Program-made: the position numbers and the translations under genes
Shown: positions 53,742 through 61,638 of the stretch, piece by piece
How positions within the stretch are numbered: position 1 is the first letter of the stretch
Layout: each line of letters starts with the position of its first letter
Assembly: GCF_026626745.1 (NCBI RefSeq)
Contig: NZ_JAPNJW010000001.1
Span: 3,084,001 to 3,148,000 of the forward strand
Direction of reading: 5' to 3'
Length of the DNA: 64,000 nucleotides
From: Nannocystis sp. RBIL2
GTDB lineage: Bacteria > Myxococcota_A > Polyangia > Nannocystales > Nannocystaceae
Notes under the pieces: model-generated
Told to the model about the DNA's origin: nothing
The model's input: only the letters and a program-made list of their open reading frames with translations
The model's database searches: none

Positions 53742-54796
53742 TCGTCCAGCCCGGCCCCGACGTCGAGCGCCGCGAGCTGCTCGCGGTCGCCTTCCACGAT
53801 TATCCGCTCGACGACGCCCTGGTCGCCTGCGTGGTGCCGGTCGGCTCGCCCGCCGCGGCCGCGGTGATCTCCTACGAGAACGCCCTGTGCTCGCTGCAGG
53901 TCGACGAGCACGGCGCGGCGATCCGCGAGCACCACCTCGACGTGGTCCCGGCGATCGCCAGCGGCGAGCTCACGGGGGTCCACCCGGCGACGCTCAGCCG
54001 CGTCTGCACCTACCTGCAGAGCCGGCGCATGGTCCGCTACGACCTCGACCACAAGGTCACCCGCCAGCTCCGCATGGGCCGCGACGACGACGCGCTGCTG
54101 GCTGGCATGTGGCTCTCGGGACAGGAGACCCGCCTGGCGGTGCAGGTCGAGGACACCAGCCGCTACGACGACGGCGGCCTGGTGCTCGGTCGCATCGACG
54201 TGTTCGACCTCGCCGCGGGGCGCCGCCTCGGCGCCGCACCGCTGCCGAAAGCCCGCGACGCCGGCCAGGGCTGGGCGGCCGGCGCCGACGTGGTGGCGAT
54301 CGCCCAGGACGGCGGCCTCGCGGTGTTCGACGCCGCGATGCAGCCGCTCGCCGATCACCCGCTGGCCCGCGCCGCCCGCGAGGCGCTCGCCGAGGCCGGC
54401 GCCTCCGAGGTGCACGCGCTGCGGATCCACCCGTCGCAGCCGCTCGCGGTGCTGGCCGCCTGCACCGCCGATATGATGGGCGTCCGCGACTTCACGCTCC
54501 ACCGCGTCACGTGGGGCCGGGCCGGGGCGCCGGAGGTGCGCCGCTTCGCCAAGCTCCACGCCGTCGGCGACGTCGGCTTCGGCGCCTTCGCCCCCGCCGG
54601 CGACGCGCTCGACGTCAGGGTCGCCACCGGCGGCGTCACCTGGATGCTGCTGGCCACGGGCCCGCGCCTGCTGCTCGACCTCGGACCCTCGCGCGGCCTG
54701 CAGGGCGCGGTGTGGTCGGGCCCGCAGCGCTTCCTCGCGTTCGAGCGCGGCACGGCCCAGATCGTCCTGTGGAACCTGCCCGAAGGGACAGCATGA
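53738..54796 (+). CDS. T6SS-operon protein of unknown function, propeller-like
   Basis: 352 residues from a TTG at 53738 that overlaps the PAAR-hydrolase stop (TTGA); GGAGGG sits 6 nt upstream, which decides the start. No signal peptide. Strand repeats ('LVLGRIDVFDLAAGRRLGAAPL', 'DVVAIAQDGGLAVFDAAMQPL', 'VHALRIHPSQPLAVLAAC', 'VRVATGGVTWMLLATGPRLLLDLG') suggest a WD40-like fold. By position it is a candidate immunity protein or effector-loading partner; neither is shown by sequence. A degenerate palindrome half is read as 'WLSGQ' near 54110. Confidence 0.7.
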   Translation: MIVQPGPDVERRELLAVAFHDYPLDDALVACVVPVGSPAAAAVISYENALCSLQVDEHGAAIREHHLDVVPAIASGELTGVHPATLSRVCTYLQSRRMVRYDLDHKVTRQLRMGRDDDALLAGMWLSGQETRLAVQVEDTSRYDDGGLVLGRIDVFDLAAGRRLGAAPLPKARDAGQGWAAGADVVAIAQDGGLAVFDAAMQPLADHPLARAAREALAEAGASEVHALRIHPSQPLAVLAACTADMMGVRDFTLHRVTWGRAGAPEVRRFAKLHAVGDVGFGAFAPAGDALDVRVATGGVTWMLLATGPRLLLDLGPSRGLQGAVWSGPQRFLAFERGTAQIVLWNLPEGTA

Positions 54797-55632
54797 ACGC
54801 GGCCCGGCGCGGCATCCTCGAGCTGTGTTGGGGCCCGCAGCAGGGCGCGAAGGCGATCGTCTCGCCCGGCCAGAGCCTGACGATCGGGCGCGACCCGCAG
54901 GCCGGACTCTTTCTCGACGATCCTGCAGTCGCCCCTGCGCACGCCGCGGTCGAGTGGGACGGCGCCGAGGCCCGCCTGCGCCACCTCGGCGGCCCGGCGC
55001 TGACCTTGCTCTCGGGACAGGCGGTGACGACCTCGGCGCCGCTCGGCCACGGCGAGTGGATCCGCGTCGGCGGCGTCGACCTGATCTTCCACGTCGAGGC
55101 GCTCACGCCGGCCCCGTGGTCGCGCGAGCCCGCCGACGAGGCGGCAGCCGAGGCGGCGCTGACGGCCCTGCAGCGCGTCTCCGGGCCGCTGTTCGCCGTC
55201 CTTGACACGGCGGCCGAGCCGCGCATCGCCGAGCTCGTGCGCGAGTCGGTGGCGCCGTGGCGCTCGCTGTTCGACGGCGTCGAGGGCGCCCGCCTCGCCG
55301 ACGCCGCGCCGCACGTGGTCTCGCTGTCGGCCGACCCGCGCCTGTGCGCCGATCTGATCCGCGAGGGCTGGGGCTACCGCTGGGGCATGCTGCTGGTCAG
55401 CGACCGCTCGCTGTTCGAGATCCGCCAGCACCTGCGCAAGTTCCTGCTGGTCCAGCGCGAGGGCACCCCGGAGGCGACTTACTTCCGCTTCTACGACCCC
55501 GACGTGCTGCGCGTGTACCTCGAGAGCTGCACGCCGGCCGAGCTGACCCAGTGGTTCGGAGGCGTCGTCCGCAGCCACCTCGGCGAGGACCTCGACAGCC
55601 CGACCGGCTGGTGGCGCATCGACGCCCGCTGA
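54793..55632 (+). CDS. FHA-DUF4123 protein, predicted T6SS effector chaperone
   Basis: 279 residues from the ATG at 54793, overlapping the previous stop (ATGA). Residues ~8-100 are an FHA domain ('LTIGRDPQAGLFLDDPAVAPAHAAVEWDGAEARLRHLG...LGHGEWIRVGGVDLIF'), which reads phosphothreonine. Residues ~115-275 match DUF4123 ('LFAVLDTAAEPRIAELV', 'WGYRWGMLLVSDRSLFEIRQHLRKFLLVQREGTPEATYFRFYDPDVLRVYLESCTPAELTQWFG'), the Tap/TEC adaptor that loads effectors on VgrG. The fusion suggests that loading is linked to threonine phosphorylation, a known T6SS control route. It is the last gene of the four-gene operon. Confidence 0.9.
   Translation: MNAARRGILELCWGPQQGAKAIVSPGQSLTIGRDPQAGLFLDDPAVAPAHAAVEWDGAEARLRHLGGPALTLLSGQAVTTSAPLGHGEWIRVGGVDLIFHVEALTPAPWSREPADEAAAEAALTALQRVSGPLFAVLDTAAEPRIAELVRESVAPWRSLFDGVEGARLADAAPHVVSLSADPRLCADLIREGWGYRWGMLLVSDRSLFEIRQHLRKFLLVQREGTPEATYFRFYDPDVLRVYLESCTPAELTQWFGGVVRSHLGEDLDSPTGWWRIDAR
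55001..55024. repeat. Degenerate 14-bp palindrome pair in the FHA-DUF4123 gene
   Basis: ACCTTGCT-ctcg-GGACAGGC, centres 55005.5 and 55019.5, coding for 'LLSGQ'. Weak member; may be chance. Confidence 0.3.
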
Positions 55633-55659
55633 GGACCCCGAGATCTCGCAGATCTCTTC

Positions 55660-55697
55660 GGTCATGTCCCTCAAGACATGTCCGATAGATCATCTCA
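55660..55697. repeat. 14-bp palindrome array, 3 units, after the T6SS operon
   Basis: GTCATGTCCC-tcaa-GACATGTCC-gata-GATCATCTC, centres 55664.5, 55678.5 and 55692.5, 30 bp past the last stop. Confidence 0.8.
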
Positions 55698-55723
55698 ATC
55701 CGACGAGATCGACACCCGGCAGT

Positions 55724-56086
55724 TCACGGCGAGTTGAACGACGGGATGTCGATCTTGTCGAGGCCGTGCAGCGAGGCCCTGACGCCGCCGCCGATCCAGA
55801 TCAGCGGCGCCGCGATCGTCACCACCAGCCCGACGAGCACCGCCGCGAGCGCCGGGCCCCGCACCAGCGCCGCGCGATCGGCCCGCCACAGCCGCACGCC
55901 GGCGATCGCTGCGACCACGCCCCCCGCCGCCTGGGCGACCGCCGGCGCGAGCATCAGCGTCACGCCGGGCTCGCGCAGCACCGGCGCCAGCAACAGCCAC
56001 AGCAGCAGGTGCGCCCCGGCCAGGCCCGCCGCGATCTGCGTGCAGCGGCTCGCGCGGGCGCGCCGAGCCTCCAGGTCGGAATCCAT
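55724..56086 (-). CDS. Small membrane protein of unknown function
   Basis: 120 residues from the ATG at 56086 (a GTG at 56110 is an alternative). Three hydrophobic helices: 'IAAGLAGAHLLLWLLLAPVL', 'LMLAPAVAQAAGGVVAAIAGV' and 'ALAAVLVGLVVTIAAPLIWIGG'. No family recognised. Confidence 0.6.
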   Translation of the reverse strand: MDSDLEARRARASRCTQIAAGLAGAHLLLWLLLAPVLREPGVTLMLAPAVAQAAGGVVAAIAGVRLWRADRAALVRGPALAAVLVGLVVTIAAPLIWIGGGVRASLHGLDKIDIPSFNSP

Positions 56087-56161
56087 TTCGCACAGCTTCG
56101 TCGATGTCACCCAGCCGGTCGAGGCCCGCGATCGCGCGCCGCGGCCTCGACCACCGCGCCG

Positions 56162-57196
56162 TCACACCGCGATCACGACCTTGCCCTGGGTGTGCCCCGC
56201 GGCCACGTGCCCCAGCGCCGCCGCAGCCTCGGCGAGCGCGAACTGCCGCTCGATCACCGGGCGCAACTTCCCCGCCTCGACCAGCGACGCCAGGAACTGC
56301 AGGTCGGCCTGCCGCGGCGCGGCCATCAGCGAGGTCATCCGCGGCCCCGGGAGCGCGTTCCGCAGCGACATCGCCACCAGGCGGAACATCGGCCCGAACC
56401 ACTCGCCGCCCTCGCCCGCCGAGGCCACGTACACGCCCGTGGGCGTGAGCCGCGAGCGGCAGGCTGCGAGCGAGCGGTCGCCGACCAGGTCGAGCACGAC
56501 GTCGTACTGCTCGGGGCGAGCGGACCAGTCCTCGCGGGTGTAGTCGATCACCCGCTCGGCGCCGAGCGACCTGACCTTTTCGCCATGTCGAGTGCTGCAC
56601 ACCGCGGTCACCTCGGCGCCGTGCGCCCGGGCGATCTGCACCGCCATCGTGCCGACCCCGCCCGAGGCGCCGACGATCAGCGCGCGCTGGCCGGCCTGCA
56701 GCTTGCCCGTGTCGCGCAGGCCCTGCAGGGCAGTCATGCCCGAGACGGGCAGCGCGGCCGCCTCGGCGAAGCTCGCGTTCGTCGGCATCGCCGCCAGCTG
56801 CGTCGCCGGCACGCACACGTACTCGGCGAAGCCCTGCTTCACCTGGCCGAACACCGCGTGACCCGGCGCGAACGCGGTGACGCCCGCACCCGTCGCCTCG
56901 ACCACGCCCGCCACCTCCTGCCCGGCCACGCCATGCGACGGCCGCCGCAGCCCGAACATCAGGCGCAGCAGGTACGGCTTGCCCGTCAGCAGGTGCACGT
57001 CGCCCTTGCACACCGCCGCCGCGTGCACCCGCACCAGCACCTCGCCGGGGCCCGGGACCGGCACCGCGACCGCCTCGATGCGCAGCACCTCCGGCCCGCC
57101 GTAGGCCGGCTGGACGACCGCGCGCATGGTCGCAGGGAGGGCCTGGACGGCCGTCTGGGAGGGGATGGGAGCGCTCGCGCTGCGGGTCGTGGTCAT
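56162..57196 (-). CDS. Zinc-independent quinone oxidoreductase/medium-chain dehydrogenase
   Basis: 344 residues from the ATG at 57196 (GGAGACGAC just upstream). MDR superfamily: GroES-like N-terminus ('MRAVVQPAYGGPEVLRIEAVAVPVPGPGEVLVRVHAAAVCKGDVHLLTG'), Rossmann 'ALIVGASGGVGTMAVQIARAHGAEVTAVC', and 'VIDYTREDW'. Zinc-ligand Cys/His pairs are not evident, so it resembles the NAD(P)H:quinone reductase branch. It is divergent from a TetR regulator with two shared operator-like palindromes, so it is probably derepressed by a toxic small molecule. Confidence 0.9.
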   Translation of the reverse strand: MTTTRSASAPIPSQTAVQALPATMRAVVQPAYGGPEVLRIEAVAVPVPGPGEVLVRVHAAAVCKGDVHLLTGKPYLLRLMFGLRRPSHGVAGQEVAGVVEATGAGVTAFAPGHAVFGQVKQGFAEYVCVPATQLAAMPTNASFAEAAALPVSGMTALQGLRDTGKLQAGQRALIVGASGGVGTMAVQIARAHGAEVTAVCSTRHGEKVRSLGAERVIDYTREDWSARPEQYDVVLDLVGDRSLAACRSRLTPTGVYVASAGEGGEWFGPMFRLVAMSLRNALPGPRMTSLMAAPRQADLQFLASLVEAGKLRPVIERQFALAEAAAALGHVAAGHTQGKVVIAV

Positions 57197-57211
57197 GTCG
57201 TCTCCGCCGGT

Positions 57212-57260
57212 ACTTACGTTGTAAGTTGACCGCTCGGGCATTGTGGCTTACAGCGTAAGT
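57212..57260. promoter_or_regulatory. Twin TetR operators and tetR promoter
   Basis: Two copies of CTTAC-n3-GTAAG: 57213-57225 (flanked A/T to ACTTAC...GTAAGT) and 57247-57259, centres 34 bp apart. The tetR promoter TTGACC (57226-57231), 17 bp, TACAGC (57249-57254) runs through them, so the regulator should repress itself and the divergent reductase. The +1 falls at the ATG (57261). Confidence 0.8.
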
Positions 57261-57962
57261 ATGTCAAGCAAGAAGTCGCCGGCGCGCGCCGTTCGCCGCG
57301 GCAAGCCGGCCCGGCGCGCGCCGCTGAGCCGCGAGCGGGTCCTGCGGGCGGCGGTGGAGCTGGCCGACGAGGAGGGCCTGGCGGCACTGTCGATGCGCAG
57401 GCTCGCGCAGGCGCTCGGGGTCGAGGCGATGTCGCTCTACAACCACGTCACCAGCAAGGACGACGTCCTCGACGGCATGGTCGATCTCGTGGTCGGCGAG
57501 ATCGAGGCGCCGGAGGTCGGCGGCGACTGGAAGGCCGCCATCCGCAGGCGCGCGGTCTCGGCCCACGCGGTGCTGCTGCGCCACCGCTGGGCCCCGCAGC
57601 TCGTCGTCTCGTGCCTCAACATCGGCCCGGCGATGCGCCGCTACGTCGACGCCACGATCGGCTGCCTGCACGCCGCCGGCTTCTCCTACGCGCTGGCCGA
57701 CCGCGCCTGGAACGCGATCGACAGCCACATCTACGGCTTCACCCTGCAGGCGCTGAACTTCCCGCTGGCGCCCGGCGAGTACGCTGCGGCCGCGCAGCAG
57801 TTCCTGCACCTCATCCCGCCCGAGCAGTACCCGCACATGCACGCGCTGTCGCGCCTCGTCATCGACGGCAAACACGACGGCCTGCAAGACTTCACGTTCG
57901 CCCTCGACCTGCTGCTCGACGGCCTGGAGCGCCTGCTCGAGCGCAACAAGGCCGCCGTCTGA
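57261..57962 (+). CDS. TetR-family transcriptional regulator
   Basis: 233 residues from the ATG at 57261, 6 nt after the -10, so probably leaderless. N-terminal HTH 'LSRERVLRAAVELADEEGLAALSMRRLAQALGVEAMSLYNHVTSKDDVLDGMVDLVVGEIE' is typical, and the C-terminus ('VLLRHRWAPQLVVSCLNIGPAMRRYVDATIGCLHAAGFSYALADRAWNAIDSHIYGFTLQALNFPLAP') fits the TetR_C type found in tetracycline-like regulators. It is divergent from the reductase gene and shares its operators. Confidence 0.93.
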   Translation: MSSKKSPARAVRRGKPARRAPLSRERVLRAAVELADEEGLAALSMRRLAQALGVEAMSLYNHVTSKDDVLDGMVDLVVGEIEAPEVGGDWKAAIRRRAVSAHAVLLRHRWAPQLVVSCLNIGPAMRRYVDATIGCLHAAGFSYALADRAWNAIDSHIYGFTLQALNFPLAPGEYAAAAQQFLHLIPPEQYPHMHALSRLVIDGKHDGLQDFTFALDLLLDGLERLLERNKAAV

Positions 57963-58014
57963 TTCCCTGCCGGAACCCCCCACGCGAACGAGGCTCGGGC
58001 CGATACGAGGCTCC

Positions 58015-58437
58015 TCAGCCGCCGTCGCGGCTGCCATCGAGCCATTCGCAGGCGTCGGCCGCAGCATCCGCCAGCTCGGGGTCGGGGTCCGAAGCGAGCG
58101 CGCGAAGGTCGGGCAGCAGCGCGTCGAGCCCCTCCGCGCCGTAAGACTTCGCCTGCACCACCACGCCGATCGTGCGCGAGGGGTCTTCCGCGAGCCTCGC
58201 GCGCAGGAACGCGACGCTGTCCGCGCCCCACGTCACCACGAGCTTGGCGATCCGCCACAAGACATCGCGATACTCCGCGGCCGCCCACACGCGCCGCAGC
58301 AGCTCGGCCCCGCGCTCGGGCCCGAGGCCCTCGGCCGCGGATGCGAGGTGCGCGAGGCGCTCCTGGTGCGCGAGCCAGGCTTCGCCGGGGCGGCGCTCGC
58401 TGTCCTCCGCAGCAGGGTCGTCGACTGGGTCTGCCAC
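58015..58437 (-). CDS. Small helical (HEAT-like) protein
   Basis: 140 residues from a GTG at 58437, 7 nt after TAGACT (58450-58445). All-helical: 'EAWLAHQERLAHLASAAEGLGPERGAELLRRVWAAAEYRDVLWRIAKLVVTWGADSVAFLRARL' then 'GLDALLPDLRALASDPDPELADAAADACEWLDGS', the pattern of one or two HEAT-type repeats. No signal peptide. Function unknown. Confidence 0.65.
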   Translation of the reverse strand: MADPVDDPAAEDSERRPGEAWLAHQERLAHLASAAEGLGPERGAELLRRVWAAAEYRDVLWRIAKLVVTWGADSVAFLRARLAEDPSRTIGVVVQAKSYGAEGLDALLPDLRALASDPDPELADAAADACEWLDGSRDGG

Positions 58438-58474
58438 GGCGGGAAGTCTAGCGGAGTGGGACGGCGCTCGCGGC

Positions 58475-60076
58475 TCACGGCTCGCCGGGCCAGGTCTGCA
58501 GCGAGCGGCTCGGCGAGCCGTCGTGGATCCGCGGCCAGCCGTTCTCCCACACGACGCGGTCGACGAGCACGTTCCGGCCCGCGCCGCCGTCGTGCGTGCC
58601 GTTCCCGGCGTTCGTCCACGCATGATAGATGAAGAAATCGAGCCCGCCGACCGGCAGCAAGGTGCCGTGGCCGGGGCCGACCCAGCGCTCGTTGTTGGTG
58701 AGGATCGGCGGGCCCAGCTTCTCGTACGGCCCGAACAGCGACGCCGAGCGCGCGACGCCGGTGCGGTAGCGGTGATCGTAGACGTTGCCGCTGTACAACA
58801 AATAATAGAAGTCGTCGCGCCGGACGAGCCACTGCGCCTCGACGACCCCGCCCTCCCAGGAGTTGGGGTCGTTCGTCAAGATCTGGACCTCGGCGCCGGC
58901 GAACTCCAGGCCGTCCGGGGTGAGCTGGCGGATGAAGATCGGCGTCGGCTGGCCCTGCGAATTGCCGTCGATCTTGTAGGTGAGATACGGCGTCCCGGAA
59001 TCCTCGTAGTAGCTGGCGTCGATGACCCCGAGCGGATGTTCGACGAGCGGACCGCCGGTCTCGACGTAGGGCCCGAGCGGCTCGTCGGCGTACGCCGCAC
59101 CGATGCTGAGCACGTTGGCGCCGTTGACCGTGGTGAAGTACGCCACGTACTTGCCGGCCACGCGGTGCAGCTCGGGCGCCCAGTTCCGATTGCCGTTGGC
59201 GGCCCACGCGGGCTTGCCGTTGGGCAGCACCGCGGCGCCGGTGTCGCTCCACAGCACGAGGTCGCGCGAGTGACGGATCGGGAACGAGCCGCCGGTGCAG
59301 ACCATGTAGAAGTGCGGGCCGTCCGGCTGCTCGACGCCGATGACCCCGGGGTCGGGGCAATCGAACGGGATCACCGGATTGCCGTAAGGCGGCTTGGGCG
59401 GACCCAGCTCGGCCGGCGGATCGGCCGCGAGAAGGTTGTCGACCGGGATGACCTGCTCGGGGATCGTATCGCTCGACCACAGCAGCCTGGCCGACGCCTC
59501 GATGTCGATTTCAAAATAGTCGACGCGGATCGGCGTCGGCACCCCGGCCACGAGCTCGACCGTGGCCTCGTTGCGCGTGACGTAATGCGGGGTCCAATCG
59601 TCGATGATCACCACGTCGTCGACCCACACGCGCACGCCGTCATCGGTCTCGGTGATGATCTTGTAGGTCCCGGTCGCGGGCGCGAGCAGGGAGCCGGTCC
59701 AGCGGATCGAGTAGCGATCTGCCGGCAGCGAGGCATCAGGGGGGTCGAGACCCCAGACGAAGTCGAGCCCGGGGTCGACGCGCGACAGGACCGGGTCGAT
59801 GTAAGTGGCGAAATACTCGGCCCGCAAGCCAGGCAGCGGGGGCGGCGGCGGGACGCTGCCGGTCGAGCCGTCGCTCGCTTCGCTGGTGCTGGCCTCGGTC
59901 GGGCTTCCGCTGCTGGTGGGCGCCGTGGTCCCGGTCTCCGCGGTGGTGGAGGCGTCCGTCGTGGAAGCGCCCGTCGTGGTCGCCGCATCGGTCGTCGCCC
60001 CGGACGAGGCATCCGGGTCGCCGCAAGCGAAGACAGTGACGACAGGGACGAGCGCCGCGAGGCTGCGTGGATGCAT
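58475..60076 (-). CDS. Glycoside hydrolase family 43 lipoprotein with PA14 domain
   Basis: 533 residues. Lipobox 'VVTVFAC' (Cys18), Thr/Ser linker (~20-80), PA14 domain (~84-215: 'LRAEYFATYIDPVLSRVDPGLDFVWG', 'YSIRWTGSLLAPATGTYKIITETDDGVRVWVDDVVIIDDW'), then a five-bladed GH43 propeller with 'NPVIPFDCPDPGVIG' (catalytic Asp), 'NWAPELHRVAGKYVAYFTT', 'DASYYEDSGTPYLTYKIDG' and 'WEGGVVEAQWLVRRDDFYYLLYSGN' (catalytic Glu). It should act on arabinan/xylan-type glycans outside the cell. TAGCAT (60090-60085) ends 8 nt before the ATG. Confidence 0.9.
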   Translation of the reverse strand: MHPRSLAALVPVVTVFACGDPDASSGATTDAATTTGASTTDASTTAETGTTAPTSSGSPTEASTSEASDGSTGSVPPPPPLPGLRAEYFATYIDPVLSRVDPGLDFVWGLDPPDASLPADRYSIRWTGSLLAPATGTYKIITETDDGVRVWVDDVVIIDDWTPHYVTRNEATVELVAGVPTPIRVDYFEIDIEASARLLWSSDTIPEQVIPVDNLLAADPPAELGPPKPPYGNPVIPFDCPDPGVIGVEQPDGPHFYMVCTGGSFPIRHSRDLVLWSDTGAAVLPNGKPAWAANGNRNWAPELHRVAGKYVAYFTTVNGANVLSIGAAYADEPLGPYVETGGPLVEHPLGVIDASYYEDSGTPYLTYKIDGNSQGQPTPIFIRQLTPDGLEFAGAEVQILTNDPNSWEGGVVEAQWLVRRDDFYYLLYSGNVYDHRYRTGVARSASLFGPYEKLGPPILTNNERWVGPGHGTLLPVGGLDFFIYHAWTNAGNGTHDGGAGRNVLVDRVVWENGWPRIHDGSPSRSLQTWPGEP

Positions 60077-60168
60077 CGCCGCGGATGCTAACCAACACAG
60101 CCTCGCGCCTCGGACGTCCGCTGATGCAGCCCATGCGGAGCCCGATCAGTCGCCAAATGCAGGAATGC

Positions 60169-60486
60169 TCAGACCCGAGGCGTACCAGCCTGCGCGAGAA
60201 CCCGTCGATGCTCGAGACGAGCCCGCAAGTAGCGCTCGAGGAACCCGACGAACAACACCGGGCCAGCGCCAGCGATCACGGCTCTCGTCCACGCGGGCAC
60301 GAGTCCCCGGACGAATAGCTCGAGGAGCACGGTCCACGAACAGACGAAAGCGGCCGTCCAGGGCCCGGCGATCTTCCAGACCTCGCGTCGCCTCCAAAAA
60401 GCCAGCGTGGGCAAGAATCCGAGCCGCTGCGGCCGAGCGAGCCGAGCGAGCCGATGGTCGGCAGGGATTGGTACGAGCGCAGGCAT
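60169..60486 (-). CDS. Small membrane protein of unknown function
   Basis: 105 residues from the ATG at 60486. Two hydrophobic segments ('TAAFVCSWTVLLELFVRGLVP' and 'VIAGAGPVLFVGFLERYL') between basic regions. Composition is credible, but no family or ribosome-binding site is clear. Confidence 0.5.
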   Translation of the reverse strand: MPALVPIPADHRLARLARPQRLGFLPTLAFWRRREVWKIAGPWTAAFVCSWTVLLELFVRGLVPAWTRAVIAGAGPVLFVGFLERYLRARLEHRRVLAQAGTPRV

Positions 60487-60840
60487 GGCTCGCCTATGCA
60501 ATGGGGCAGTCGGGCTTGCACTCTTTGGAGCAGTCGATTCCTGCCTCATGCTTTGGAGACATGCGATTCGTCCGACGCGGCGCTCGTCTCGACCGCAGGA
60601 GCCGCGGTAAAAAAGAGGGAAGGCGGAAGGGCGACGATCGCGGGGTCCATGCCCCCTCTGTGTCTCGGCAATCGGCCGCGCGGTGCGCAGACAATCGCGA
60701 GGCACAGCAGTCATTCCGAGACAGTTCGGCGACTGTTCCTCCGCAGACCTGCGGGGACAGCGACGATCAGGCGTCCGCGGCGCCGCTGCCGCCGAGCGGT
60801 CGACCGCCAGCGACGACGGTCGTCGGCACGGACACCGAGC
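60487..60840. other. 354-bp intergenic region
   Basis: No gene recognised. It contains a 'ggtaaaaaagaggg' A run at ~60606 and a short GC dyad, but no convincing terminator for the minus-strand operon. Confidence 0.4.
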
Positions 60841-61638
60841 CTACCGCACCACCTCGAACATCCCGTCGATGCGGCTGATGAACACCGGCAGCGACCACGC
60901 GTTGCCGTCGGCCGCTTGCCCGCGCAGCACTGGTTGGTCGTCGCGGGTGCGCGGCTCGACCACGCGGCCGTCGCAGCACAGGTGCAGCACCACGTCGTCC
61001 GGGCGCAGCGGCTCGACCGTCCACGCCCCGTCCTTCGACAGCTCCGTGAATTGCTGCAAGAGCCCCGCGCGCGCCGACTCGGGCGTCATGCCGTAGAGCG
61101 GCGCCAGCTCGGCGAACTTGATGCGCTGACGCGACAGCAGCCCGGGGATGTCGCCCAGCACCAGATCGGCGTGCAGCGCGTCGAGGAACATCAACAACTC
61201 GGCGGTGGTCGCCGCGTCGAGCGACAGCCTCGCCGCGGTCTGCCACGCCCACGTCGGCCCCGGCGGCAGGCGGAACTCGTAGGCGATCCGCAGCGGCAGC
61301 GTCGGCCCGGGGTCGTCGGGCGCCGGCGCGTAGGTGAGGCCGTCGATCGGTTGATCTTCGCCGGCGGGCACGATCTCGCCGAGCGGGCCGACGCAGCGCT
61401 GCACGATCAGCCGGCGCGGCGACAGCGGGTCGGCGGTCGCCGCCGGCGGCGCGATCGCGTCGATGCGGACGGCGATCTCGTTGTCGCCGCTGACGAGCCA
61501 CTCGCTGACCGAGGGGATCGCGGTGTACGGCACGTCGACCGGGGTGCGCAGGATCGGCGCGCGGTTGACGAACACCTCGCAGGCGTAGCCGTGGATCGAG
61601 ACGTTGAGATAATCGACGGTGGACACGGGAATCGTCAC
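60841..61638 (-). CDS. Unknown protein, third gene of a possible effector operon
   Basis: 265 residues from a GTG at 61638 that overlaps the upstream stop (GTGA). Strand-rich N-terminus with 'VFVNRAPILRTPVDVPYTAIPSVSEWLVSGDNEIAVRI', a pattern I recall from proteins encoded next to T6SS effectors ('NGxPI...NEWLxxGxNxLxV'), then a helical part. Role unknown; the T6SS link is inference from memory of gene neighbourhoods. Confidence 0.65.
   Translation of the reverse strand: MTIPVSTVDYLNVSIHGYACEVFVNRAPILRTPVDVPYTAIPSVSEWLVSGDNEIAVRIDAIAPPAATADPLSPRRLIVQRCVGPLGEIVPAGEDQPIDGLTYAPAPDDPGPTLPLRIAYEFRLPPGPTWAWQTAARLSLDAATTAELLMFLDALHADLVLGDIPGLLSRQRIKFAELAPLYGMTPESARAGLLQQFTELSKDGAWTVEPLRPDDVVLHLCCDGRVVEPRTRDDQPVLRGQAADGNAWSLPVFISRIDGMFEVVR

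Noticed and set aside
60600..60640. Terminator around the A/T run near 60606
   Set aside because: On the minus strand the T run comes before the GC dyad, the wrong order for an intrinsic terminator.
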